From: Planctomycetota bacterium
GTDB lineage: Bacteria > Planctomycetota > B15-G4
Assembly (NCBI GenBank): GCA_029245865.1
Contig: JAQWOM010000028.1
Location: 62,001 to 126,000 of the forward strand
DNA length: 64,000 nucleotides
Direction of reading: 5' to 3'
The notes beneath the pieces are model-generated. The model worked only from the letters and a program-made list of their open reading frames with translations, was not told where the DNA came from and searched no databases. The position numbers were made by a program, and so were the translations under genes. Every line of letters starts with the position of its first letter. The first letter of the stretch is position 1. Below are positions 1 to 8,916 of this stretch, in pieces.

Positions 1-1
1 A

Positions 2-1039
2 CGCGATCTCACCAAGGTTATCCAAACAGATGTCGCCGCTCTCGACGCGACAGGCCTGGAGCAACGGATCGTTCAAAATGTTGGAGTCCTGGCTCGAGCC
101 TGCGCAGTTCTGATCACCAACGTAGACAAGGCGGGCGCTCGAGCCCCCATTGGCTATGCCGTACTCTTCGTAATTCTCCTCGGTGCTTTTTCTCTCTTAC
201 GCCCGGCAGAGAGGGCCGGAGAAGACTCGGCCGAGCCCCGCCTGCTCTGCGCGGCCTATCTGGGTGCGACACTTGCGCTGTACCTGGTCTGGCCCTTCGA
301 CCAGCAGGAACGCTTCTACGTTCCCTTGCTGCCGCTCCTGCTCGTCACGACCTTTGAAGGCATGCGACGCCTCGGCACTCTGCTTCAGCTCTGCGCCGAA
401 CACTCTTCTCTCCGCATCTTGTCTCTGCTTTGCGCCCTCGCCGTAGTCGCGGTCTTGCTGTCGCAACAATCCGACGACCCCAGCATTCTGGGTCGCTGGA
501 GCAAGGCCTATGCCCTCATGCTCGCAGTGTCGATAGCCGGCGTTTGCGCCCTGGCATGGTGGATGTACCGCGGCCGCAACACTCGCTGGCCAGCAACAGC
601 ATGGCTACTGGCTCCAGCTCTCTTCGCCCTGCCTTTTGGCACGCTCCGCTTTCATGAGTGGCCGCAAATCGTTCACTCTTTTGAAGAACGACGCGCCCTC
701 AACCCACGCACGGGCCCCCTCGAGCGCATTGAAATCCATCCTGTCCTTGAGCAAGTGGCCGACTACCTGGCCACCACGCCGCCAGATACTGTCGTCATGA
801 CAGATGTTCCCAAGATGATGGCCGTCGTGGCCGAGCGGCGCTGCATTCCGTTCGTATACCGCGCCGAGCCGCCCGACGTTCTCGTCGGGAATGCCGATGT
901 CCTCTTCTACACGCGAGAGATCCCACAGGCTGCAGAAGTCCTCGACAAGGTGGGGACGAAGTATCACATCGTCTTCGAACTGCCTCCGGTAGACGACGGA
1001 AAGCGACTCGTGACACCCAAGGTTTATCGCACCCGCTGA
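2..1039 (+). CDS. Membrane protein, C-terminal part (glycosyltransferase-39-like), 5' truncated
   Basis: The reading frame is open from the left edge of the window to a TGA, so only the C-terminal 345 or so residues are present; a later internal ATG at 326 is not the true start. Hydrophobic segments recur (around VLFVILLGAF, YLGATLALYLV, ALAVVAVLL and LAVSIAGVCALAWW), followed by a soluble tail of about 130 residues. The motif VWPFDQQERFYVPLLPL resembles the late membrane segment of dolichyl-phosphate-mannose-type (GT39/ArnT-like) transferases, where an Arg/Tyr-rich loop precedes a helix. The tail could be periplasmic. The class is inferred from topology and that short motif; the catalytic N-terminus is outside the window, so the substrate cannot be given. 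Confidence 0.7.
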   Translation, partial: RDLTKVIQTDVAALDATGLEQRIVQNVGVLARACAVLITNVDKAGARAPIGYAVLFVILLGAFSLLRPAERAGEDSAEPRLLCAAYLGATLALYLVWPFDQQERFYVPLLPLLLVTTFEGMRRLGTLLQLCAEHSSLRILSLLCALAVVAVLLSQQSDDPSILGRWSKAYALMLAVSIAGVCALAWWMYRGRNTRWPATAWLLAPALFALPFGTLRFHEWPQIVHSFEERRALNPRTGPLERIEIHPVLEQVADYLATTPPDTVVMTDVPKMMAVVAERRCIPFVYRAEPPDVLVGNADVLFYTREIPQAAEVLDKVGTKYHIVFELPPVDDGKRLVTPKVYRTR

Positions 1040-1069
1040 CTGCCCCTGAACGGGCCCTTTCGAAAGGGT

Positions 1070-1504
1070 TCAGTCATCTCTTCGCGGGCGTCCGCGCAAT
1101 TTTTTGGTGTCACTGCGCTGTTTCTTCGACTCAAGCCGTCGCTGCTTGCTGCCCTTCGTGGGCTTTGTTGGTCGCCGCTTCTTCGCAACGTGCAAGGCCT
1201 CGCGCACCATCTCCGCGAGGCGACGCCTGGCTTCGTGTCTGTTGTCCAGTTGACTGCGCGAACTGTCCACATGAACGATGAGTTCCCCCGACTTCGTGAG
1301 ACGCGCCTCAAGCTTGCCTAGGAGCTTCACTCGTCGGGCTTCGTCCAGCGCCACGCTCTCCGCAACATTCCAACGCAGGCTGACTCTTGTCGAGAGCTTA
1401 TTGACGTTCTGGCCTCCAGGACCTCCAGACCGGCTTGCACTCCAGCCTAGCTCCGCTGCTGGAATGACAAAGCCCGGCTGTATTTCGAGATCGTCACGTT
1501 CCAT
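1070..1504 (-). CDS. arfB: Alternative ribosome-rescue factor / peptidyl-tRNA hydrolase ArfB
   Basis: A 144-residue protein with the class-I release-factor catalytic motif GGPGGQNVNK at about residues 27-36. The GGQ glutamine positions water for peptidyl-tRNA hydrolysis. It lacks codon-recognition domains and ends in a Lys/Arg-rich tail (KKRRPTKPTKGSKQRR), which in ArfB (YaeJ) inserts into the empty mRNA channel of stalled ribosomes. Length matches the family (about 140). It starts 9 bases after the lipoprotein gene upstream on the same strand and is probably co-transcribed with it. No Shine-Dalgarno sequence is evident. Rescue of non-stop ribosomes is the family role; the assignment rests on motif, size and tail. 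Confidence 0.93.
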   Translation of the reverse strand: MERDDLEIQPGFVIPAAELGWSASRSGGPGGQNVNKLSTRVSLRWNVAESVALDEARRVKLLGKLEARLTKSGELIVHVDSSRSQLDNRHEARRRLAEMVREALHVAKKRRPTKPTKGSKQRRLESKKQRSDTKKLRGRPRRDD

Positions 1505-1513
1505 GAACAGAGT

Positions 1514-3103
1514 TCACCAATCCCGGTCGCCCACGAGTGGAAGCGCAAGCAGAAGTTCGTTCTTGTCGGCAGACATCTCCAGGCGAGTCTCCCCAATTTT
1601 CATTACAAGCCAAGGCGACAACCCTGTGAGGGGTGAGCTTGCAGCAGCCTGCTCGGCATGTATGGCCAGCCTGTCGAGCGCCACAAGAGAGCAGTTCCCG
1701 AAGGTTACGTAAAACACGTCGTCAGCATTCCAATAGATGCCCGGCGGAAAGGGCCCGCTCGACAACATCAACTCGTCCAACGGCAACAAGCTGTCGAATC
1801 CGATGTCGAGATCCAAAGCATGAGCGAACAGATCAAAAATCTCGCTGGCGCTGTCCATATCAATGGACTGCCCTGGCCTCAAAGTCAGTGCGAGAACACG
1901 GCCCCCCTCCTCCCAGCGCGCGAAGAACTTTCCGGCGCAAGGCCGGAGTAATTCAACGATTTGATCTGCCAGCAAATCAGCTGGCCGACCTTGACCCATC
2001 ACAAGTTCGATCAACGGCCGGGACCAACGGGCGAAAGCCTCTGGAAAATTATCGGAGTCGAAACCAATCGAGACCCCATCAAGCATCTCTTCCACGGGCC
2101 GCAAAGATGTCAGCAGTTGTGGAACGCGCCCACCCTCTTCCCAAGCAAGACGGACATCCACGGAGACATTCTCATGCGCTGTGGATTCTGTGTTGCTTTG
2201 TTGCGCGGACTCGGTTGGTTCGAGCCGCCCGAAAAGCAGTTCGCCGAGTTCGTCTCCGGAGGTGATGACCTGCCCCCCTTTCATGTCCTCGATCGAGATC
2301 ATTTCCAGCAAAGCCCACATCGCCTGCCCATTCAATGAAAGCTCACTCAGCACTCCTCCCTGACTGCCCCTCCGCAGCGGAATCGACAGGCCTCCAAGAC
2401 CCGGCATGCGATTGTCGAGCAGCAACTCACGCAGTCCTTTCTCAACGGCTTGAATCTCCGGCACATAAGCAAGATGGAAGCGCTCGGCATCGAGGCTCAT
2501 AACCATGGGCCCTCGGTCGAGTTCGAGGCCGGGAACTTCCTTGAGGGCGCGCTGGGTAGCAAGGCCTGCTTCGAGGGAAGGTACGAGCCATGCGCGCCCA
2601 CCACTGCAAAGCACTTTCACGACCCACTCGACATGCGCTTGCGGAGTCAGTGCTGTGAACTGCGCGAGCAGCGACTGCTGTGAGGAAAGGCGTCGTGCCA
2701 ATCCGAAAGCGCGGAGAGCGGGGTGATCGAGAGAAAGTGAGAAGACCCATTCATCACCGGAGTTGTGACGGACGCCTGGACTCTGCGTGAGCGACAAGCG
2801 AAAGGCTGCCTCATCCTCGAGCGGAAGGGCCACCGCAAGGGGGCCTCCAAACGCCACCTGGTCCAGCAGAAAAACAGCCGGTGGTGTGCGATCCGACAGA
2901 CCATCCGGCGACCAACCCAAGGCCTGGTGGCAGCCTTCGGCGATTTCATCAAGCGTCATGGGTAAAGCGAAATAACCGACCACGCCGGGAACGCTGGCGC
3001 TCAAGGGCCAGGGGCCGCTCGCCGGATCATCCTCCTCGGGGCCGCAAGCCATGCAGGTCACAACAAGGCACGGGAATAAAATGGCGGCTCTCATGGATCG
3101 CAT
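1514..3103 (-). CDS. Predicted lipoprotein of unknown function
   Basis: From the ATG at 3103 this is a 529-residue protein. That start has a GGAAGG sequence 5 bases upstream, which favours it over the in-frame GTG at 3151. The N-terminus is a signal peptide ending in a lipobox (VVTCMAC), followed by an acidic Glu/Asp stretch, so it should be an anchored lipoprotein. The body alternates amphipathic strands and helices, has few cysteines and no recognisable catalytic motif. It somewhat resembles DUF3352-type envelope proteins in its opening (a VVGYFALPM-like strand then helices), but I would not name it. It diverges from queG and is followed closely by arfB. Confidence 0.85.
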   Translation of the reverse strand: MRSMRAAILFPCLVVTCMACGPEEDDPASGPWPLSASVPGVVGYFALPMTLDEIAEGCHQALGWSPDGLSDRTPPAVFLLDQVAFGGPLAVALPLEDEAAFRLSLTQSPGVRHNSGDEWVFSLSLDHPALRAFGLARRLSSQQSLLAQFTALTPQAHVEWVVKVLCSGGRAWLVPSLEAGLATQRALKEVPGLELDRGPMVMSLDAERFHLAYVPEIQAVEKGLRELLLDNRMPGLGGLSIPLRRGSQGGVLSELSLNGQAMWALLEMISIEDMKGGQVITSGDELGELLFGRLEPTESAQQSNTESTAHENVSVDVRLAWEEGGRVPQLLTSLRPVEEMLDGVSIGFDSDNFPEAFARWSRPLIELVMGQGRPADLLADQIVELLRPCAGKFFARWEEGGRVLALTLRPGQSIDMDSASEIFDLFAHALDLDIGFDSLLPLDELMLSSGPFPPGIYWNADDVFYVTFGNCSLVALDRLAIHAEQAAASSPLTGLSPWLVMKIGETRLEMSADKNELLLALPLVGDRDW

Positions 3104-3185
3104 CGTAGCCTTCCCCACCGGCCTCCTTTCTTGTGAACCTGTAGCCCTCACCTCACTTTCCGCGCAAAGTGATGGCTAACACCCC

Positions 3186-4166
3186 ATGCAACGGGTTCTT
3201 CCCATGCAGCCTTCAGATCCAGATCGCGAAGCTATCCGGACCCTCTTCCTGCGCGAGGGATTCGATCATGTGGGCTTCTGCAACGCCTCGCCGGTTCCGG
3301 ACACCATCACGCCCTGGGTGCACGCCGGGCACCACGCCTCGCTGGAATGGATGGAGCGCGAACCGGCATCACGCACGGATCCAAAGCTGTTGCTCGCGGG
3401 CGCACGCACAGTTATCTGCGTCGCAGCGGCCTACCCCGCAACAGATGCCCGTGGAGCGGTGGCCGGTTACGCCCGAGGCGAAGACTATCACCAGACCCTC
3501 CCGGCAGCACTGCAGCGTGCTGTGCAGAAGATGACCGCGCAGTACCCGGAGGCTGTTACGAAAGTCTGTGTGGACACGGCACCTCTCCTCGAACGATCTT
3601 TTGCGGCGCGTGCCGGGCTGGGTTGGATTGGCCGCAACACGATGCTGCTCAACGAACATCATGGTCCATGGCAGCTGCTCGGCGAGGTGATCACAACACT
3701 CAAAATCGAACCAGATGAACCTGCTGCAGACCGCTGTGGAACCTGCACGGCCTGTGTCGACGCCTGCCCGACCGAAGCCCTGGGTCCGGACCGCGCTCTC
3801 GATGCCCGGCGCTGCCTTTCATACTGGACCATTGAGCATCGCGGAGACTTGCCGCCTGAATGGGCCGAACGCCTCGAGCATCGCGCTTTTGGATGTGATG
3901 ACTGCCTCACAGCCTGCCCCTTCCCGGCCGACTCTCCCGCGAAGGAAAAGGCTTCCTGTTCCTCAGATCACTCGCCTGAAAAAGTTGCCGAGCCGCCCTT
4001 TTCACCTCGACCAGACCTCACAGAGATCACCCTTGATCAGCTGGAACAGCGTGCCAGGGAGTCTTTCAGGCGGCATTACGGAAGCACTCCGCTGGAACGC
4101 GCGCGCCGTGGGGGGCTTCTACGGAACATCGCAGCCTGCCGAGCGACACCGCGGCAAGACCTGTAG
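3186..4166 (+). CDS. queG: Epoxyqueuosine reductase QueG
   Basis: QueG reduces epoxyqueuosine to queuosine in the anticodon wobble position of GUN tRNAs, using cobalamin and two [4Fe-4S] clusters. The 326-residue protein shows the family hallmarks: VDTAPLLERSFAARAGLGWIG at about 122-142, with the conserved Asp of the active site; a ferredoxin-like CGTCTACVDACPTEAL; and a second cluster segment CDDCLTACPF. The C-terminal HEAT-like extension of longer homologues is short here. Translation may start at ATG 3186 or at ATG 3204 (MQPSDPD); the first is used. The gene diverges from the lipoprotein gene, and the 82 bases between them must hold both promoters. Confidence 0.95.
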   Translation: MQRVLPMQPSDPDREAIRTLFLREGFDHVGFCNASPVPDTITPWVHAGHHASLEWMEREPASRTDPKLLLAGARTVICVAAAYPATDARGAVAGYARGEDYHQTLPAALQRAVQKMTAQYPEAVTKVCVDTAPLLERSFAARAGLGWIGRNTMLLNEHHGPWQLLGEVITTLKIEPDEPAADRCGTCTACVDACPTEALGPDRALDARRCLSYWTIEHRGDLPPEWAERLEHRAFGCDDCLTACPFPADSPAKEKASCSSDHSPEKVAEPPFSPRPDLTEITLDQLEQRARESFRRHYGSTPLERARRGGLLRNIAACRATPRQDL

Positions 4167-4220
4167 AATGCGGGGCCTTCGCATCCCTCCAAGCCACCGT
4201 GCCACAGACGACCTACCGCG

Positions 4221-5045
4221 ATGAAAATCTTTGAACCACACATCCACATGTACTCACGCAACACCCGCGATTATGCCGAGATGGCGGCCGCAGGCATTCG
4301 CTCTCTGCTGGAACCCGGAGGGTTCTGGCTAGGACGGGCAAGGCAGTACCCGGAAACTTGCTTGGAGTACTTCGATCACTTGCTCGAATTCGAGCACACA
4401 CGTGCGACCAAAGCTGGCATCAACTACCACTGCACCTTCGCGTTGAATCCGAAGGAGGCGCATACGCCCGCCATTCGCGAACGGATCATGGCGGAACTTC
4501 CAAAGTATCTTGAGCACCCCCTCTGCTGCGCCCTGGGCGAAGTTGGCTACGACGTGATCGACACGATCGAGGAAGAGGTCATCCTCGAACAACTTGAGAT
4601 GGCCAAGAATATGAAGCTGCCAGTCTTGGTGCATACGCCGCACGTCGACAAGCTCGAAGGAACAAAGCGGCTCATCGACAATTGCCGAGATGTCGGCATG
4701 GATCTTGACATGGTAGAGATCGATCACTGCACGGAAGAGGTCATCGGTGCGGTGGTCGAGTCCGGCTACTGGGCCGGCTTCACAATTTATCCTGTCACCA
4801 AGCTCTCGCCCGAGCGCGCCGTCAGCATCTTCAAGCAGTACGGAACAGATCGCATGCTGGTGAACAGTTCTGCGGACTGGGGGCCGTCCGACCCGCTCTC
4901 TGTTCCGAAGCTGGCCGTCATGATGCAACAAGCTGGCTTTGCTGAAGACGTCGTGCAGCGACTCGTCTGGGACAACCCCGTTCGATTCTTCGGGCAAAGC
5001 GGCAAGCTCACCGAACAGCCTATTTTTGAAGCGACAGTCGCCTGA
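4221..5045 (+). CDS. TatD-family metal-dependent hydrolase
   Basis: A 274-residue TIM-barrel amidohydrolase of the TatD type. Metal ligands are visible in order: HIH near the N-terminus (EPHIHMYSR), Glu in GEVGYD, His in VLVHTPH, His in EIDHC and Asp in SSADWG. This is the usual pattern of a binuclear metal site. TatD relatives are 3'-5' exonucleases or hydrolases of unknown substrate. This sequence is a divergent branch (the loop after HIH is longer than in E. coli TatD) and resembles the TatD-like EboB proteins, but no other ebo gene is nearby. It is followed after 3 bases by a small lipoprotein gene, so the two are probably translated from one message. Confidence 0.88.
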   Translation: MKIFEPHIHMYSRNTRDYAEMAAAGIRSLLEPGGFWLGRARQYPETCLEYFDHLLEFEHTRATKAGINYHCTFALNPKEAHTPAIRERIMAELPKYLEHPLCCALGEVGYDVIDTIEEEVILEQLEMAKNMKLPVLVHTPHVDKLEGTKRLIDNCRDVGMDLDMVEIDHCTEEVIGAVVESGYWAGFTIYPVTKLSPERAVSIFKQYGTDRMLVNSSADWGPSDPLSVPKLAVMMQQAGFAEDVVQRLVWDNPVRFFGQSGKLTEQPIFEATVA

Positions 5046-5048
5046 ACT

Positions 5049-5711
5049 ATGCTGCGTCTCGCCCGCTTCACCCTTGCGGCCCTGTGCCTTTCGTGCGCGA
5101 CACCCCCCTCCTCGGCAGAGCCTGAGACACCGACCAGCAAGCCTTCTGGAAATCTGGATGTCCCGTGGCCCACCGAAGCACTGCCCGCCGTAAAAGCGTT
5201 GTACGCGGGCAGTTGGAAACCGCAAGAACCCTTGGGTTTCGAGCAGGCCTTGTTCGACGAAGCGGGATTGCTTTCCTTGCCAAAAAACATGATGGCTGGT
5301 CGGCGCCGGTGGAGTGGCTTCAGATCCTACGGCGAGCAAATGCTCGTCGACACACAGATCGAACCACGCAAAGGGCCGGCCATGGCTTACACCTGGTGGC
5401 TACTCACCTGGGACCAAGTTGTCGGCCCTCCGGAAACAGACCTTTCAGCCGTGATCCACTTCCGACATCGAGGCCGCGCACGCGTTTGGCTCGACGGACA
5501 GCTCCTGTTCGATGAACAGCCGACAGAAGCCGGGACCTGGCAAACATTGCAGCGCGCAGTGATGCTGACCGGGTCGGACGACGTCTTTCTCGTGAAGACC
5601 GCCCGAGGCAGTCCGGAGCTAGGGCCCTCGGCAAATTTTGAATTGCGCGTCAGCGCACCTCAGGGCGAAGCCCTTGACGGCCAAATCTGGCAAACCGTGC
5701 GCGTGTGGTGA
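5049..5711 (+). CDS. Small predicted lipoprotein
   Basis: A 220-residue protein with a short signal peptide and lipobox (LCLSC, Cys about residue 16), then a Pro/Ser/Thr linker. The central region is rich in beta strands (VIHFRHRGRARVWLDGQLLFDEQ), which looks like a jelly-roll or PA14-type carbohydrate-binding sandwich, though no family can be assigned with confidence. It begins 3 bases after the TatD-like gene and ends 8 bases before the convergent diguanylate cyclase gene. The role is unknown; the tight spacing suggests co-expression with the hydrolase rather than a shared location, because the hydrolase has no signal peptide. Confidence 0.75.
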   Translation: MLRLARFTLAALCLSCATPPSSAEPETPTSKPSGNLDVPWPTEALPAVKALYAGSWKPQEPLGFEQALFDEAGLLSLPKNMMAGRRRWSGFRSYGEQMLVDTQIEPRKGPAMAYTWWLLTWDQVVGPPETDLSAVIHFRHRGRARVWLDGQLLFDEQPTEAGTWQTLQRAVMLTGSDDVFLVKTARGSPELGPSANFELRVSAPQGEALDGQIWQTVRVW

Positions 5712-5719
5712 CGACCGGG

Positions 5720-6664
5720 TCACACCGGGATCGGAAGAACTTCGCCAAATTGAGCCAGGAGCAACTTGTTTCGCCCTGACTCTTTGGCTTTGTAAAGAGC
5801 TGAATCTGCACGTGCCACGAGCGACTCCGCAGTGTCCTGCGGCTCGAGAACAGCCACCCCTCCGGACACCGTGATCTCAAGCGGGAAGAGTTGGCGATTC
5901 ACACAGACAGGGCTTCCACCGAGTTCTCTTCGAAAACGCTCGACGATCCCTGCGGCCTCCTCCATCTCTGTTTCGGGGAACAACACAAGAAACTCTTCGC
6001 CGCCCCAGCGAATGACGCAATCCGACTCTCGCGACATCTCTGCGAGACGGCTCGCCACTTCAATGAGAACATCGTCACCAGCCTGATGGCCGTGTGTGTC
6101 ATTGACCTTCTTGAAGTGGTCAATGTCCATGAGACAAACGGCCAAGCCACGTCCATAGCGCCTGGAACGAAAGATTTCCTCGTCGAGTCGCTGTGTGCCG
6201 TGACGTCGATTAAAAAGATCGGTCAGACTGTCCGTACGCGACATCCGATCTAATTGTTCCGCAAGAAGACCTGTCTGCGCATGATTCTTGACGCGAGCGA
6301 GAAATTCTCCCTGCCACTGCGGGTCATGCTCTTGCCGTTCCTTAAGCACATAGTCGCTCGCACCAGCTTCCAGGCTGGGAACCACGTCTTCCCAATCTGG
6401 GCTGCCCGTCAGAACCAACACAGGCAGCATCTTGTTGTGTGGCAACTTGCGCAAACCTTCCACCAAAGCGCGACCATCCATCTCTGGCATGTACAGATCA
6501 GAAATAACCAGATGGAAGCCATGGTCAGGGGGCGTCAAAAGCTGCAAAGCCCATGAAGCATCGCCTGTCGTCTCCACCGCAAAGCCGTGCTTACGCAGCA
6601 ACGCTTCATATCGAAGCCGCATGGGAAGACTGTCGTCGACAAAGAGAATGCGTGCCTGGGTCAT
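5720..6664 (-). CDS. Response regulator with GGDEF diguanylate cyclase domain
   Basis: Starts at ATG 6664 (MTQARILFVDDS), immediately before the receiver fold; the longer in-frame start at 6775 adds 37 unrelated residues. The 314-residue protein has a CheY-like receiver (acidic pair VDD, phospho-acceptor Asp in VISDLYMPEMDG, conserved Thr in LVLTG and Lys in VLKE), then a GGDEF domain with an intact GGEEF active site. An RxxD inhibitory site (RESD) lies exactly five residues before GGEEF, so product inhibition by c-di-GMP is expected. It should make cyclic di-GMP from two GTP when phosphorylated (PleD/WspR-like). No histidine kinase is adjacent, so its partner is unlinked. Confidence 0.94.
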   Translation of the reverse strand: MTQARILFVDDSLPMRLRYEALLRKHGFAVETTGDASWALQLLTPPDHGFHLVISDLYMPEMDGRALVEGLRKLPHNKMLPVLVLTGSPDWEDVVPSLEAGASDYVLKERQEHDPQWQGEFLARVKNHAQTGLLAEQLDRMSRTDSLTDLFNRRHGTQRLDEEIFRSRRYGRGLAVCLMDIDHFKKVNDTHGHQAGDDVLIEVASRLAEMSRESDCVIRWGGEEFLVLFPETEMEEAAGIVERFRRELGGSPVCVNRQLFPLEITVSGGVAVLEPQDTAESLVARADSALYKAKESGRNKLLLAQFGEVLPIPV

Positions 6665-6882
6665 GGCGAAGTTGAAATCTCGGCGAGCAACAACGCAAGA
6701 ATCCTCTGAACGACACACGTCGCCGAAAGATCCCAGCTGAGGAGTTTCGTGGTCATCAGGAGTGATCATCGGCAAGGCTCCGTGTGGGCCTTGAGCCTCA
6801 GAAGCCGAGCAGGTCGATTTCCGACAGAAAGACCCCTATACGGAGCCTTTACGCTGCCCCCTCGACCCTGCACGCGCGCGAA

Positions 6883-7014
6883 TCAGTAGAGGGCGTACTC
6901 AAACGGCGAGCTTGCCGTGGTTGCTGCCTTCCACGCAAGGAACGCAAGAATGCCGCAGTACAGCAGGATCAATGGGATCCAGAGGCGCTTGTGTGTGGCA
7001 TACCAGCGAAGCAT
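6883..7014 (-). CDS. 43-residue single-helix membrane protein, DUF5989-like
   Basis: A very short frame that begins 14 bases after the stop of the SGNH-hydrolase gene on the same strand. It reads MLRWYATHKRLWIPLILLYC, a hydrophobic stretch to about residue 27, then a short tail ending PFEYALY. This layout (basic N-terminus with His-Lys-Arg-x-Trp, one helix, ending PFxYxLY/F) is what I recall for DUF5989 proteins, which accompany SxtJ-type membrane proteins and SGNH or carbamoyltransferase genes in glycan and exopolysaccharide loci. A GAGG lies about 12 bases before the ATG. Identification is from pattern memory and context; function is unknown. Confidence 0.62.
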   Translation of the reverse strand: MLRWYATHKRLWIPLILLYCGILAFLAWKAATTASSPFEYALY

Positions 7015-7028
7015 GGCCGAATTTTACC

Positions 7029-8636
7029 TCAGCGTCCGTTCGTGCGGTAGGCCGCGGACAGGATCGCGGGTACGAAATCATCCATGAGCGGCAGACGCGC
7101 CCCCGGCTGAATGTGACAGACATCCGTCATGATCTCGTAGCCCACCAAACCGGATGGCGAACGCGCACGAAACAGGGCCTCGACATCTACGAATGTGACG
7201 CCATCAACGGAAAGTGTGTCGGCGAGCTCGCGCACCGTATTGTTGATTGGTCCAGTGGCACGGTGTGGGGCACGGTCGTAGCGCACAGCCTCAGTAAAGA
7301 GTTTGCGCGCACGCGCATCCTCTCCAAGCACGTAGGCACAAAGTCCGCGACCAAACAGAGCTCGCGGAGCATCGGGCGCGATTTCAAGCGCTTGGCCAAA
7401 GAGCGAGTCGGCACGACGCAGAGCTGCCAGTTCTTTTGATGTCGGCTCGCGTTCGTGCAAGGCCTCCATGGTTTCAAGCAGATCGAAAACTTTGTTCATC
7501 CACAACGACGGGTCGGGCCAGTGAGCCCCCGCGATGGAGGTTGCCTTCGGATCGTTTGTTTCAGGCAGCTTGCCAAGCGGGCCACCAAGCCTGCGCAGTG
7601 TGGGAACCGTGCGCCCTGCCGCCGGCGGAGAGGCCAGCCGAGCTTCGATCTCCTCCGGGCGAAGAGTGATGCCCCAATCTGGCTGACTCAAGGTGATGCG
7701 TCGCAATTCATTGGGGTCCGCTCGGTCGAGCAGTCCCAGGCGAAAGCGCGCGGGTATGGCCTTACCCGCGGCCTTCAACAACTTTTTGAACTGTTTCGAC
7801 TCTTCAAGAGTTGCGCCCTCGTTAACCAATCGTTTCGGGGTGTACGGGCCGACGAACTCGTTGCTCGCCAGCGTGCACAACACAAGGCCAACACCGGCAT
7901 CCAGGACCGTCTCCGCAATCTTTTGCAGGTTCGAAGCATAGGCCTCGTAGAAAGTACGCGTCTCGGTATACGTGAGGTAATCAAACGTCTTCGCGCGCTT
8001 CTGACGCAATTCGGGACGGCGGTCAACAGAGCGATCGGTGAGCTCTGGCTCAAACGCATCCATGAGCACGTTCATCACACGCAAGTGATCCCCCAACCCT
8101 TGCGCTGCTCGACCGAATGTCGACAACGCACCTTGCGCGGCGAGTGATTTTCGAAAACCAACCTCCATGAATTCATTGTGGCCCGTGTACACAAGCACAA
8201 CATCGGGCTCTAGATCGATGGCCTGATCGAGCAAAATCGAAACACGTTCACTGCCGTACCCCGAGCGCCCAAGGTTCACCACCTCCCAGGTGTGGTCTGG
8301 GTCAGCAGCGTCCAACTTCTGTGCGAGCGCGTTCGACGGAAAGCCTTGGGTGTTGCTGCCACCGACCATGACAAGTCGTCGTCGATCGCTCTTAGGTGGA
8401 ACGGTGATCTCAAGATGCTCAACTTCGAACATCTGTGTGTGCCAACCGCCAGGAGTCTCGGAATCTGGCACGAGGTAGCGCGCAGATCGATCAAAACCGC
8501 GTGACATGTTCAAACGCTGACCGGGCTCGCCCACATCCAGCGCCATGAGCGCCAACTCCACGCCCACCGCGAGAACGGCTACCGGCAACAAAGCCAGCAC
8601 AAGACAGCGCAAGAAGCGACCCACTTTTATCAGCAT
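7029..8636 (-). CDS. Membrane-anchored SGNH/GDSL-type hydrolase or acyltransferase with TPR-like region
   Basis: A 535-residue protein with an N-terminal membrane anchor (residues about 8-32), then an SGNH fold: block I VGGSNTQG with the nucleophile Ser at about 94, block II GRSGYGSE, block III TGHNE (Asn 154) and a C-terminal block V DVCH with the catalytic Asp/His. Between them lies a helical insert with TPR-like spacing (ADSLFGQALEIAPDAPRALFGRGLCAYVLGE). Such anchored SGNH proteins (AlgX/AlgJ-like) O-acetylate or deacetylate extracellular glycans. The following 43-residue DUF5989-like ORF supports a role in glycan modification. Substrate unknown. Confidence 0.85.
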   Translation of the reverse strand: MLIKVGRFLRCLVLALLPVAVLAVGVELALMALDVGEPGQRLNMSRGFDRSARYLVPDSETPGGWHTQMFEVEHLEITVPPKSDRRRLVMVGGSNTQGFPSNALAQKLDAADPDHTWEVVNLGRSGYGSERVSILLDQAIDLEPDVVLVYTGHNEFMEVGFRKSLAAQGALSTFGRAAQGLGDHLRVMNVLMDAFEPELTDRSVDRRPELRQKRAKTFDYLTYTETRTFYEAYASNLQKIAETVLDAGVGLVLCTLASNEFVGPYTPKRLVNEGATLEESKQFKKLLKAAGKAIPARFRLGLLDRADPNELRRITLSQPDWGITLRPEEIEARLASPPAAGRTVPTLRRLGGPLGKLPETNDPKATSIAGAHWPDPSLWMNKVFDLLETMEALHEREPTSKELAALRRADSLFGQALEIAPDAPRALFGRGLCAYVLGEDARARKLFTEAVRYDRAPHRATGPINNTVRELADTLSVDGVTFVDVEALFRARSPSGLVGYEIMTDVCHIQPGARLPLMDDFVPAILSAAYRTNGR

Positions 8637-8916
8637 CCGATGGCTCGGTTTGCGACGCCAGTCAGGGACATGACTTTCACGCCGGACTGATCGTGACTCT
8701 GAACTGCCATCAACTGGTGTTCCATGAGGTCCTCAAGCGCCTCGAGGCGCGCATCAACGTTTCAACGCACCAACGCCAAGTCGCCCAGCGTATTCCTGCG
8801 AACATCCAAGCCACACAATATACGGTTTACCGCTGTGTTCGGTCTTCTGAGCAAGCCTCCGCGCGCGAAGGAATTGCTCCAACGAGCACACCTGCCATCA
8901 GAACCGCCCTGCGGAC
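8637..8916. other. Non-coding gap between argR and the SGNH gene
   Basis: About 280 bases without a convincing gene. A perfect 14-base palindrome (gcgcctcgaggcgc) lies near 8738 but has no T-run on either side. A 31-codon frame on the minus strand (ATG at 8725) runs into the SGNH start codon, but it has an in-frame stop 13 codons upstream and no visible ribosome-binding site, so I do not call it. The SGNH promoter must lie here, but no clear -35/-10 pair stands out. Confidence 0.5.

Noticed and set aside
4329-5339. Long minus-strand frame (336 codons) opposite the TatD-like gene
   Set aside because: The plus strand encodes a conserved hydrolase with complete metal ligands. The antisense translation has no family pattern and no ribosome-binding site.
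8630-8725. 31-codon minus-strand frame running into the SGNH start codon
   Set aside because: Too short, no ribosome-binding site, and the protein sequence is not recognisable. An upstream in-frame stop prevents a longer version.
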